Positions 1 through 8,186 of a DNA stretch of 54,958 bases are shown one piece after another. The notes under the pieces are model-generated. The model ran no database searches. It had not been told where the DNA came from and saw only the letters and a program-made list of their open reading frames with translations. This DNA comes from Bacillota bacterium (GTDB taxonomy: Bacteria > Bacillota > Bacilli > Alicyclobacillales > SLC66). Position numbers and translations under genes: made by a program. The stretch is from positions 1-54,958 of the forward strand of contig JAJZCW010000022.1 in NCBI GenBank assembly GCA_021828865.1. The letters run 5' to 3'. Each line of letters starts with the position of its first letter. Position 1 is the stretch's first letter.

Positions 1-1247
1 CGAGCCGGCTGGGGATCGAAAAGCACCTGGTGAAGCCGGTGACAGAGTCGCAGTTGTTTGATGCGGTGATGGAAGTGGTGGGGGTAGAGGAAGGCGCTCG
101 CTTAGCTGTATCCTCCCATGCGGAAGCTGTAGCTACGGTGAGGGACTATGGAGCGATGCTGCAGGGAGCGCATCTGCTCCTGGTGGAGGACAATGAGATC
201 AACCAGCAGGTAGCGAAAGAACTATTGGAGCAGGCTGGGGTAACGTTGGACATCGCGGGGAACGGAGTACAGGCGATTGCGGTGCTGGAGGAACGTACGT
301 ACGATGCGGTGCTGATGGATGTGCAAATGCCGGTGATGGACGGGTACGAGGCAACGAGGCGGATACGGGATGATGGGCGGTTTAAGGAATTGCCGATCAT
401 CGGGATGACGGCGAACGCGATGAGTGGGGACCGGGAACAAGGGCTTTTGGCGGGGATGAACGACTATGTGACCAAGCCGATTAACCCGGGTCAGGTGTTT
501 GCGACACTAGCCAAGTGGGTGAAGGTGCCGGCGGGGCGTGCGGACAGTGAACGATTGGCGGCATCAGGGGCAACGCGCTGGACAGGCCTGATGGCAGGAG
601 AAACCACCGAATCGAGAGCGGATCAGCCATGGCCGGAGTTACCGGGGATCTCATTGGAGGACGGATTGACTAGAGTGGGGAACAACCGGACATTGTATCA
701 GAAACTGTTGAGTCAGTTCCGCTCGGGGAATGAGGAGACGGTAGTAAAGATTCAGGAGGCGATGGAAGGAGGGGACCTGCAGACAGCAGCAAGGCTAGCA
801 CACACAGTGAAGGGCGTAGCGGCGAATTTGGGGGCTGATGAGCTGGCGGGAGCGGGGGCGGAACTAGAGAGTGCGTTCAAGCAAGGGGAGCTGGAGGGTG
901 TGGAGGGATTGATCACCTCGTTTGCAAGGGAACTTGGCGAGGTGCTGGAGGGGATACAAGCGTTTGAAGTGGCGCTGGCGAATCCTAAAGAGGAAGCAGG
1001 TTCCAGCGAAGGCGAGGCGATGGACGTCGAGGTGGTGCGCGAGCAGCTGGGGCAACTGGCGGAGATGCTGGAGCATGGGATGGTGGATTCGATGGAGCAG
1101 ATCGAGAAACTGGATCGGCAGTTTGCGCACCATGAGGTGAGGCCAAGGTGGGAACGGTTAAAGCAGCAGGTGGATCAGTTTGACATGGACAGCGCACTGG
1201 AAGAATTAAAGTCGATTGCAGTTATACTGAACATGGCACTCAAGTAA
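1..1247 (+). CDS. Hybrid sensor kinase/response regulator, C-terminal part (REC-REC-HPt), 5' truncated
   Basis: This is the 3' end of a phosphorelay protein that begins upstream of the window; the frame is already open at base 3 and reads through the GTG at 30. The first residues (KHLVKPV) look like the end of a receiver domain with its conserved Lys. A complete second receiver follows, from about base 165 to 520, with the acidic pair (VEDNE), the phosphoacceptor Asp (LMDVQMP) and the Lys (TKPI). An HPt domain follows, with the phospho-His codon at 801-803 (AHTVKG). The last 80 or so residues are helical and charged. REC-REC-HPt is typical of multi-step relays of the BarA type. The gene is strikingly G-rich on this strand compared with the A+T-rich DNA just downstream. 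The sensor input is outside the window. Confidence 0.9.
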   Translation, partial: SRLGIEKHLVKPVTESQLFDAVMEVVGVEEGARLAVSSHAEAVATVRDYGAMLQGAHLLLVEDNEINQQVAKELLEQAGVTLDIAGNGVQAIAVLEERTYDAVLMDVQMPVMDGYEATRRIRDDGRFKELPIIGMTANAMSGDREQGLLAGMNDYVTKPINPGQVFATLAKWVKVPAGRADSERLAASGATRWTGLMAGETTESRADQPWPELPGISLEDGLTRVGNNRTLYQKLLSQFRSGNEETVVKIQEAMEGGDLQTAARLAHTVKGVAANLGADELAGAGAELESAFKQGELEGVEGLITSFARELGEVLEGIQAFEVALANPKEEAGSSEGEAMDVEVVREQLGQLAEMLEHGMVDSMEQIEKLDRQFAHHEVRPRWERLKQQVDQFDMDSALEELKSIAVILNMALK

Positions 1248-1570
1248 CGAATCGATTTTAATTTCAGCAATGCTTATTTCTTTTAATGATTAGTCACAAT
1301 TTAGACAAATAATACATGTGTCCTAATTCCAGCAAAGTTTTTATATTTTTCTTTTAAAATCCCTAATAATCCATAGTAATCAGCATTTTTATGGATGTAT
1401 ATATCGAATTAAATGGAAATTCTAATAAACGAGACTCCTTTTTTTCTCATAATGATAACATTGAATTCACATTTTTATCCGTTTTATGATGAATCATAAC
1501 AAGTGTGTAAACCTTTCCAATTTAATAAATGTGATTTTATTCATAATAGCGAGATAAAGGTGGGGGAATA
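1248..1570. other. A+T-rich intergenic region without a gene
   Basis: This 323-base stretch separates the G-rich kinase gene from the chemotaxis receptor gene. It has no convincing coding frame, RNA gene or strong hairpin with a T-run. It must hold the promoter of the chemotaxis receptor, but I could not identify one with confidence; a sigma-D type box was looked for and not found at correct spacing. The receptor's ribosome binding site (GGTGGGGG) lies at its right end. Confidence 0.7.
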
Positions 1571-3310
1571 ATGACTGCAAAAAATAGTTTCGGAAAAAAA
1601 AGTGTAGTGACCCGTGTTACTTTTGCTGTTATTGCTATTTTGATTGTGGTCGTCATTAATGTGGTATTGAGTTTTATATTCAATCAACAAATTATAAAGA
1701 GTGCCACCTCTTTTCAATCTAGTGTGCTTTCATTTGGCCATGATGTGAGCAGTTTAATCGATAATGGATTCTATCAGATGGATGGGCAAGCCAACGTATG
1801 GATTGCTGCAGAAGCAATTCCTGGGTATAAAAGCCTTGCCAACAACACGTTACCCGTTGTTATACAGGGCGAGCAAACCATGAATTCCGATTTGACACAT
1901 TTAATTTCATTGGCACCCACCACCACACTTCGTGCGGAAGTAATCAAGGCAAAAAACGATGCTTTACCCTATGAGAAATATTTCAACCAATCTTTAGCAG
2001 AAGTGAAAAAGGGCCATATTCGTAAGGCGGTGGCCAATATACTTGTCAACAATTCTTCCGCCTCCAATGCCTTTACGAATGACCTGCTGGCATTAAATCA
2101 AACTACTCAAAAATTAATGAATTCCCCTGCCACGTCTACTATTCAACAGGCAGAAGTGTCCAAGGAGATTACCTTAATAGGGAATCTGGTGATTCTTCTT
2201 GTCAACATCCTATTGCTTATATTTTTTCGCCGAGTAGTGAGACCGATCCCCATTGTATCATCATCTCTCAAAAGAATTGCGAATGGGGATCTTACTGTAG
2301 AGGATGTCCATACAAAAGCTTCAGATGAAATAGGGGAACTCGTTCATTCCACCAACGCAATGGCGCAAAACCTACGCCATCTTATCGAACAAATTCAAAA
2401 AAGCGCAGAGCATTTAAGCGCTTCATCTGAAGAGTCAGCCGCCTCCACACAAGAAACCACGGCGTCGATCAGCGAGATTGCAAAGCAGATGCAGGAGGTG
2501 ACCAACCAATCCGTCAAGGGGACGGAGTCCGCTGTGGAAATATCGAAAGCGTTATTGACTTTATCTTCACTCATTCAACTTTCAAAAGACAAGGCAGCAA
2601 CGGCCACAGCGATTACAAGTGAAACCAAGATGGCGGCAAATTCAGGGAAAGAGACCGTGGACAATACGATTCAAAGCATTCAACAGGTTCAGCAGAAGAC
2701 ATCAGAAACGGAACGGCGGATGACAGAGCTTCAGCAATATTCAAGGCAGATTGAAGAAATTGCGTCTACAATCAGTGATATCGCCAATCAAACAAATTTG
2801 CTTGCACTCAATGCATCCATCGAAGCCGCAAGGGCAGGTGAACAAGGGAAAGGGTTTGCAGTGGTAGCGGAAGAAGTAAGAAAATTGGCAGAGCAAACGC
2901 AAAATGAGTCTTCTCGAGTGGGTACTATTTTGTCTAATATCATATCGATCACAGAAGCCGGGGTGCTGGTGACGAAAGAAAGTCAGATGGCAGTCACCGC
3001 GGGCGTCGAGATGGCCGTTCAATCGGGTAAGGCCTTGGAGAAAATCTTGAGTGCGGTGGAAACGACTGTCAATGAAGTTAATGGGATTGCTCAATTGACG
3101 CAAGATGAAGTGGCTAATTCGGATCAGATCGTGGCACTGATCAGTACGGTCTCCGGAGTGGTTGAGACAACGGCAGAAAGCGCGCAAAACGTTGCAACGG
3201 CCACAAGAGAAATCAGCAGTGCAATGGAGACTATTGCGGCAAGTTCGCAAGAATCCAACCAACAAGCGCTGCATTTGCATGAACTGATGATGGAGTTCAG
3301 AATGGTATAG
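1571..3310 (+). CDS. Methyl-accepting chemotaxis protein
   Basis: Membrane chemoreceptor that would signal to CheA/CheW. An N-terminal membrane segment (about residues 14-36) is followed by an extracytoplasmic sensor region of roughly 165 residues, predicted helical. A second membrane segment lies at about 205-222, then a HAMP domain (about 223-275), then the long cytoplasmic coiled coil. The highly conserved hairpin tip ([19 protein letters not shown]) sits near residues 405-425. The length, 579 residues, is normal for the family. The ATG at 1571 follows a strong GGTGGGGG ribosome binding site. The ligand cannot be told from sequence. No chemotaxis kinase genes are nearby, so this is an orphan receptor, possibly transcribed with the downstream DMT exporter 52 bases away. 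Confidence 0.95.
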   Translation: MTAKNSFGKKSVVTRVTFAVIAILIVVVINVVLSFIFNQQIIKSATSFQSSVLSFGHDVSSLIDNGFYQMDGQANVWIAAEAIPGYKSLANNTLPVVIQGEQTMNSDLTHLISLAPTTTLRAEVIKAKNDALPYEKYFNQSLAEVKKGHIRKAVANILVNNSSASNAFTNDLLALNQTTQKLMNSPATSTIQQAEVSKEITLIGNLVILLVNILLLIFFRRVVRPIPIVSSSLKRIANGDLTVEDVHTKASDEIGELVHSTNAMAQNLRHLIEQIQKSAEHLSASSEESAASTQETTASISEIAKQMQEVTNQSVKGTESAVEISKALLTLSSLIQLSKDKAATATAITSETKMAANSGKETVDNTIQSIQQVQQKTSETERRMTELQQYSRQIEEIASTISDIANQTNLLALNASIEAARAGEQGKGFAVVAEEVRKLAEQTQNESSRVGTILSNIISITEAGVLVTKESQMAVTAGVEMAVQSGKALEKILSAVETTVNEVNGIAQLTQDEVANSDQIVALISTVSGVVETTAESAQNVATATREISSAMETIAASSQESNQQALHLHELMMEFRMV

Positions 3311-3362
3311 CAGACAATTAGTAAACATTCTCCGCTTTTATCTATATGGAGAGGAAAAACAC

Positions 3363-4313
3363 ATGAAACCAATTCTGTTGGGGATCCTAGCTTCCTTCTT
3401 CTTTGCTGCCACCTTTGTTCTCAATCGCATGATGAGCAATGCGGGAGGAAGCTGGATCTGGAGTGCGTCACTGCGGTATCTATTCATGATACCGCTGTTA
3501 TTATTGCTCGTATTGGCAAGAAGAGGGCTAGGGCAAATCTTTCATGAAATGCGTCAGCATGTTGGCCGATGGCTATGGTGGAGTTTTGTAGGATTTGGGC
3601 TTTTTTATGCACCGCTGTGTTTTTCTGCTTCTTTTAGTCCCGCCTGGTTAGTGGCAGGTACATGGCAGATCACCATTATTGCTGGCTCATTGATCGTGCC
3701 TTTTTTTTATACAGAAGTGGTAACTCCAAATGGATTGGTCAGGATGCGAAAACGAATTCCTTTTAAGGGAATGGGGATGTCCCTGATCATCCTGTTAGGG
3801 ATAGGGATCATGGAATGGTCGCAATCCACAAGCGTTACACTTTGGCACTTGCTACTTGGTGCTCTTCCGATCTTGATTGCATCCTTCGCATACCCTCTTG
3901 GAAATCGAAAAATGATGGAGGTATGCGGTAATCGATTAGATGCCTATCAACGAACACTTGGCATGGCCATTGCAAGTCTGCCGCTATGGCTGGTTTTGTC
4001 GGTTTATCAAGGGATGACGCACGGGCTCCCGAGTGCAGGACAATCTCTGCAGGCATTTATTGTGGCGCTATTTTCCGGGGTGGTTGCCACCGTGCTTTTT
4101 TTCTCCGCGACGGATATGGCAAGAGGGGACGTCCATCGACTTGCGACTGTCGAAGCCACTCAGTCTGGTGAGGTGGTGTTTACACTGCTCGGGGAAATGT
4201 TTTTTTTACCGGGGACGATGATCTCTATTGTGGGGTTATTGGGGATCGTACTTGTTGTGTTAGGAATGATTTTGCACAGCCTTTATTCAATTGGGCTGCA
4301 ACCTGTTGAATAA
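3363..4313 (+). CDS. DMT superfamily exporter (multidrug resistance efflux family)
   Basis: Ten-helix integral membrane protein of 316 residues, the usual size of two-repeat drug/metabolite transporters. The opening (GILASFFFAATFVLNRMM) and the later GTWQITIIAGSLIVPFF stretch resemble the multidrug resistance efflux (EmrE-like, PF13536-type) subgroup rather than classical EamA proteins; this assignment is from memory of family patterns. The ATG at 3363 is preceded by GGAGAGG. Substrate unknown. It follows the chemoreceptor by 52 bases, so the two may be co-transcribed. Confidence 0.85.
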   Translation: MKPILLGILASFFFAATFVLNRMMSNAGGSWIWSASLRYLFMIPLLLLLVLARRGLGQIFHEMRQHVGRWLWWSFVGFGLFYAPLCFSASFSPAWLVAGTWQITIIAGSLIVPFFYTEVVTPNGLVRMRKRIPFKGMGMSLIILLGIGIMEWSQSTSVTLWHLLLGALPILIASFAYPLGNRKMMEVCGNRLDAYQRTLGMAIASLPLWLVLSVYQGMTHGLPSAGQSLQAFIVALFSGVVATVLFFSATDMARGDVHRLATVEATQSGEVVFTLLGEMFFLPGTMISIVGLLGIVLVVLGMILHSLYSIGLQPVE

Positions 4314-4334
4314 ACGTTTCCTCTCTATTGATTT

Positions 4335-4383
4335 ATGCGAACACATGTTCTATGATTGGTTTGTATCGAATATGTGTTCGTGT
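4335..4383 (+). promoter_or_regulatory. Long stem-loop ahead of a small membrane protein gene
   Basis: An inverted repeat, CGAACACAT (4338-4346) with ATGTGTTCG (4372-4380), can be extended on both sides to about 16 pairs with a few G-T wobbles around a 17-base loop. It lies between the DMT exporter and the GTG start at 4405. There is no T-run, so it is a poor intrinsic terminator; an RNA leader element or a protein-binding palindrome are alternatives. Confidence 0.4.
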
Positions 4384-4404
4384 ATCCGCCTGGGGGGAAG
4401 TAGA

Positions 4405-4731
4405 GTGAATCTTAAACGTATCATTTCAATTGTCAATTTGGCATTAATCGCGTCAATTGGATTGACCGTCTACTTTGCTGATCGGTTTTATCAAGAGTGG
4501 TATGGGTTGATGCTCCTCGGCAAGGAATCAATCACTTCAATTGAAATTTACCTTTGGGAATTTGGCTTGTGGGTTTCTGCCTTTTCGTCTATTTTCCTTT
4601 TGACGATCTTGTTTGCACTGTGGATTCGCAAGCTGCAACACCGTTCAGGGGATCATGTCAGGGTGAGGAAAAACTCTTCCCTTCCGTCTGAATATCATCA
4701 TCATTTGCGTCATCATGATTCTATCGCATAA
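4405..4731 (+). CDS. Small two-helix membrane protein, function unknown
   Basis: I do not recognise this family. The likely start is GTG at 4405, eight bases after a GGGGGGAAG ribosome binding site, giving 108 residues; a longer in-frame ATG at 4291 lies inside the preceding gene and lacks such a site. The protein has two hydrophobic segments (about residues 5-22 and 50-75), a short loop rich in acidic and aromatic residues between them, and a charged cytoplasmic tail that ends with a His-rich patch (YHHHLRHH). The stop codon lies two bases before the next start, so it is probably translated together with the DUF1003 protein. The His patch may bind metal, but that is only a guess. Confidence 0.6.
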   Translation: MNLKRIISIVNLALIASIGLTVYFADRFYQEWYGLMLLGKESITSIEIYLWEFGLWVSAFSSIFLLTILFALWIRKLQHRSGDHVRVRKNSSLPSEYHHHLRHHDSIA

Positions 4732-4733
4732 TA

Positions 4734-5300
4734 GTGAGTATCAATGATGACAGGCTGGTGGTAACGGTGAATCGGCAGCAAAATAATCATCATGATGTGA
4801 CTCCGGCATCTATGGTGAAAGGGTTCGGGGACTCATTGAATAAGGATGATGCGAAGCGGATCGATCGGATGGTAAACAATTATCAAAGCAGGATATTGAA
4901 CCATTTAAATGACGAGTACGTCCGATCTACCAGATGGTCAGATCGTTTGGCAGATCGAATGGCAAGTTTTGGCGGTAGTTGGCGTTTTATTATTATTTTT
5001 GCATCTTTTTTGGTGTTATGGCTAATTTGGAATACTCTATTCACGATCCGTTTTGATCCACCTCCATTTATACTACTCAATTTGATCCTATCATTTATTG
5101 CATCATTTCAGGCTCCAATTATTATGATGAGTCAAAATCGTCAGGCTACTCGTGACAAGCATGAAGCCATCATTGATTTTGCGATTAATTACAAAGCAGA
5201 GCATGAGATTGATGACGTTCAGGCTCATTTGCATCGAATGGAGCATGAGTTAAGTGAGGTGAAAAGTCTACTGCAACAGGTACTGTCAAAAAACAATTGA
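4734..5300 (+). CDS. DUF1003 membrane protein
   Basis: A 188-residue protein with the DUF1003 pattern: a basic helix (STRWSDRLADRMASFGGSW), two membrane segments (about 83-101 and 107-128) joined by a short loop with a FDPPPFILLN motif, then a conserved cytoplasmic part (SQNRQATRDKHEA) and a C-terminal coiled coil. The family is widespread and its function is unknown. The GTG at 4734 is the only start possible after the nearest in-frame stop; its ribosome binding site is weak, consistent with translational coupling to the gene just upstream. Confidence 0.85.
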   Translation: MSINDDRLVVTVNRQQNNHHDVTPASMVKGFGDSLNKDDAKRIDRMVNNYQSRILNHLNDEYVRSTRWSDRLADRMASFGGSWRFIIIFASFLVLWLIWNTLFTIRFDPPPFILLNLILSFIASFQAPIIMMSQNRQATRDKHEAIIDFAINYKAEHEIDDVQAHLHRMEHELSEVKSLLQQVLSKNN

Positions 5301-5365
5301 GTAATTTCAAGATGATAATTATTATATATTTATCTTGTTGTATATAGTGCAGGGGGCGAATTCCG

Positions 5366-6481
5366 GTGCGATGGCTTCGTCATGGTAAATGGCCTAAGTG
5401 GATGGTTCACCTCCATTACTTTGCAATCGCTTCTTTTATTCTATTGCTGATAAGCGGAATGGCTTTATACTGGCCACCTGTGCATACCATTCTCATTCCG
5501 TACTTACCATACCTCTATTATTTCCATATCGTTTTAGGTACTCTATTTGGTGTGGCGATCCTTGTACCTATAGTGAGCAGATTTTCCTACAAGAAACGGA
5601 TCAGAAGATTGGATTGGCTGATGCCCATGTTGTTGGGATCAAGCATTGTCTTTACCGGCATCATGATTTGGCAAGTGGGAATATTTTCGGCAACGTGGGG
5701 AAGCGTTGCATTTCGCTGGCATGGTTGGATGTCAGCCGTGCTTCTGGTATGGGTGTTGATTCATTTCGTTTACAAGTGGGTGAGCTATCAACCGAATTCT
5801 GATGGTTGGAACCCTAAATTGGTCCCATCAAGAAGAGGGTTTTTGCGTTGGGTGGGGACCGGTGTGGCAGGAACGGTAGTATTAATGTTTCTTGATCCCT
5901 ATCGTTGGTGGGGTGAGGTCATATCGTCTTCCCGACATCCAATGGGGGAAGGGACACCTTCGGATTTTGCCGCTTATTATACCGTTACGGGAAATTACCC
6001 ATCTGTCGATTTAAGTCATTATCGATTAGTAGTGGATGGTTTGGTGCAAAGGCCAAAAATCTTAACTTGGCGCGATGTGGAAACATTGCATTCGTTGGAG
6101 GAAAGTGCAAATTTCCATTGCGTAACAGGTTGGACAGTACCTAACGTAAAATGGAGAGGATTACATATCAAAACACTGGTTGATTTGGTTGCGCCACGAG
6201 CAAATGTCAATTACGTGCATTTTTACTCATTGGATGGAGTGTATTCTGAATCCTTATCACTTCAAGAAGCGCTTGACCCCACTGTTCTTTTAGCGTTTGA
6301 ATTGGACGGGCAACCCTTATTAGCTCAGCAAGGGTTCCCTTTGCGTCTGGTCGTACCCAAGATGTATGGCTATAAATCGATTAAGTGGGTGAATCGGGTG
6401 GAGTTTAGCGATCAGCCACTTACCGGTTACTGGGAGGCACGTGGATATCCTAGCGAGGCCTATATCGGTAGTGGAATATAA
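5366..6481 (+). CDS. Molybdopterin-dependent oxidoreductase with fused cytochrome b-type membrane domain
   Basis: The protein is a fusion. Residues 1 to about 150 form four membrane helices with His residues placed as in cytochrome b561-like di-heme domains (MVHLHYF near the start, YYFHIVLG, RWHGWM and VLIHFVYKW). A twin-Arg-like RRGFLRW segment and a short hydrophobic stretch follow, then a sulfite-oxidase-type Moco-binding domain from about residue 190 to the end. Cys252 in the FHCVTGW motif is the expected molybdenum ligand. The arrangement resembles YedY/MsrP plus its heme subunit MsrQ in one chain. I infer a membrane-attached reductase or dehydrogenase taking electrons from, or giving them to, quinone through the heme domain. 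The substrate cannot be read from sequence. GTG at 5366 follows an AGGGGGC site. Confidence 0.85.
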   Translation: MRWLRHGKWPKWMVHLHYFAIASFILLLISGMALYWPPVHTILIPYLPYLYYFHIVLGTLFGVAILVPIVSRFSYKKRIRRLDWLMPMLLGSSIVFTGIMIWQVGIFSATWGSVAFRWHGWMSAVLLVWVLIHFVYKWVSYQPNSDGWNPKLVPSRRGFLRWVGTGVAGTVVLMFLDPYRWWGEVISSSRHPMGEGTPSDFAAYYTVTGNYPSVDLSHYRLVVDGLVQRPKILTWRDVETLHSLEESANFHCVTGWTVPNVKWRGLHIKTLVDLVAPRANVNYVHFYSLDGVYSESLSLQEALDPTVLLAFELDGQPLLAQQGFPLRLVVPKMYGYKSIKWVNRVEFSDQPLTGYWEARGYPSEAYIGSGI

Positions 6482-6489
6482 GGTGCACG

Positions 6490-7386
6490 TTATTTTTTAA
6501 GCCAAGTTCCGAGATCTTTGCCAATGAGTTTCTGTAATTTTAAGATATCAGGGCGGTAGTATTGAATCAGTTCCTTCTTTGTGGATGAACTCATATCGAT
6601 TGGTTCAAGGAACATCGTTTTTACCTTATGACCGAGCCTTTTTCTTGTGTTTTTAGGGATAAAAGGCTTGAATACTTCCTTGATAAAGTGGGGTTTGGCA
6701 AAAAAATCAAAGGCTTTACGGGAAGTAGGCACACCGGATTCGCTTAACAACATTGAGGTGTCCATTGGCACATTGGAATAGAGGCCCAAAAACCCAAAGA
6801 TATCCTCCATTGTCTCCTGAACATCATTGATGAAATCATCGTAGAGGATAATTTTTAATTGATCCTTACTGAATTGATCCGTATAGCGTTTAACTTGCTC
6901 ATAGTATAGTCCCAATTCCCGGTATAGCCACATTGGCTCATAATCCTCTTGTTTGCGTTGTGGTTCTGCCTTCAACGCTTCTACAAAAGACAATGTCTCC
7001 CTATTTTCTCGAAGAAGGTAGGTATAGGAAGAAAAAGCTCTCTCTACCGGATTCCTTAGCATGATGATAATCTTCATGGTATGTCTGGCCTGAAAGATTC
7101 TCGCAGCAGTGCCAGGGTAGTATAAATAAAACCCAGAAGACTCCCCAATGGCGCGTTCCTGTTTGACTTCATCAAATAGCATTTCATATCGATCCCAGGT
7201 GCGGATGACTTCTGTATTCATTCCTTCATCTCCAGGTCCTTTAAAGAGAAATGGAAAGTCAGGGGTGGCAAAAAAATGCGATTCTCCACGGGGTGGCAAA
7301 TAGATATCCGGATGCTGGATTAAAAATCGGCTCAGGTAACTGGTGCCCGCTCTAGCCGAACCAACCACAATAAAATTGGGAATCAA
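6490..7386 (-). CDS. PAPS-dependent sulfotransferase
   Basis: A 298-residue protein with the two phosphosulfate-binding motifs of the sulfotransferase fold: the N-terminal P-loop-like segment GSARAGTSYLSR (about residues 8-19) and the RNPVERAFSSY motif (about 122-132) that contacts the 3'-phosphate. It resembles carbohydrate (heparan sulfate type) sulfotransferases, so a surface glycan or lipid acceptor is plausible; that is inference. No signal peptide is seen. The start is TTG at 7386 with GGAGG about ten bases upstream. It converges on the molybdoenzyme gene and may be co-transcribed with the anchored exoprotein gene upstream of it on the same strand. Confidence 0.85.
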   Translation of the reverse strand: MIPNFIVVGSARAGTSYLSRFLIQHPDIYLPPRGESHFFATPDFPFLFKGPGDEGMNTEVIRTWDRYEMLFDEVKQERAIGESSGFYLYYPGTAARIFQARHTMKIIIMLRNPVERAFSSYTYLLRENRETLSFVEALKAEPQRKQEDYEPMWLYRELGLYYEQVKRYTDQFSKDQLKIILYDDFINDVQETMEDIFGFLGLYSNVPMDTSMLLSESGVPTSRKAFDFFAKPHFIKEVFKPFIPKNTRKRLGHKVKTMFLEPIDMSSSTKKELIQYYRPDILKLQKLIGKDLGTWLKK

Positions 7387-7501
7387 ACCAGTAAAGCCTC
7401 CTGCAAATGGGATTGCACGTGCTTATTAAACCATGATCCCCATGCTTGCGCAATAACCATGTATAATCTTGCTTATTTGGTAGGATACTTTCAAAAATCA
7501 A

Positions 7502-8038
7502 TCAGGTGGCATTGGCAGTGGTATTGTGAATTGTTGAGAGAAACATTTGAATGATGCTATCGTATTGAGGTGAGGAATTTTCATTATTTATCAAAATTTC
7601 ACGCAACCCATTGGTTAGGGGGGCAAGGATGATCGTATAGGTAGAATTACCTGAAAGGTGAAATTCCAATTCCTGACCAAGGCTGGTGGGATTATCAATG
7701 ACAAGATTATTTTTCCCATATGATTGGATTAATCTTGATGATTCCTTATCAACAGTGATGTCTGGAGTGTGATTGATTTCTACGCCAAGCAATAACTCAT
7801 ATTTAGTCTTTGTCGAATCAAGCAATGCTCCTCCTGCGATTTGAACATTTGGTGAGCCGTCGTTGGCTTCTACAAAATTGGCAGGGTAGGCAAATGACAC
7901 CTGATTATTGATGCTGTGCACACTCCATCCAGATGGAATTGAGTTTGCCGTAGCAACGTGCGCAATCAAGTATGCACCAGCTAAGGCAGCCATCAGGAAA
8001 ATGGAGAAAAATGTAGCTGAAGGCTTTCGATAACTCAT
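7502..8038 (-). CDS. Membrane-anchored or secreted protein, function unknown
   Basis: From the ATG at 8038 (preceded by GAGGGGGAACTGGGT) the protein has 178 residues. A hydrophobic segment (about residues 9-28) could be a signal peptide or an uncleaved anchor (ALAGAYLIAHVATANS). The rest looks like a single extracytoplasmic beta-rich domain beginning SIPSGWSVHSINNQVSFAYP, reminiscent of small PsbP-like or lipoprotein-like exodomains, though I cannot assign a family. A longer reading to 8092 adds 18 residues but lacks a good ribosome binding site. It is divergent from the gerA gene at 8187. Confidence 0.6.
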   Translation of the reverse strand: MSYRKPSATFFSIFLMAALAGAYLIAHVATANSIPSGWSVHSINNQVSFAYPANFVEANDGSPNVQIAGGALLDSTKTKYELLLGVEINHTPDITVDKESSRLIQSYGKNNLVIDNPTSLGQELEFHLSGNSTYTIILAPLTNGLREILINNENSSPQYDSIIQMFLSTIHNTTANAT

Positions 8039-8186
8039 ACCCAGTTCCCCCTCGCTGGTTCCTTTCAACATATTAGACGCCACATCACCCATTAAAGTTT
8101 CGCCTTCTCCTCTTTATCTTAAACCCATTCTGCGAATAGGAAAATGGGATTTGTTGCAAACTTTTCGGGAAGGGGTGACGTGTTCA

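Noticed and set aside
5300..5345. CAAGAT/ATCTTG inverted repeat as a terminator after the DUF1003 gene
   Set aside because: The stem is short and A+T-rich with an 18-base loop and no T-run.
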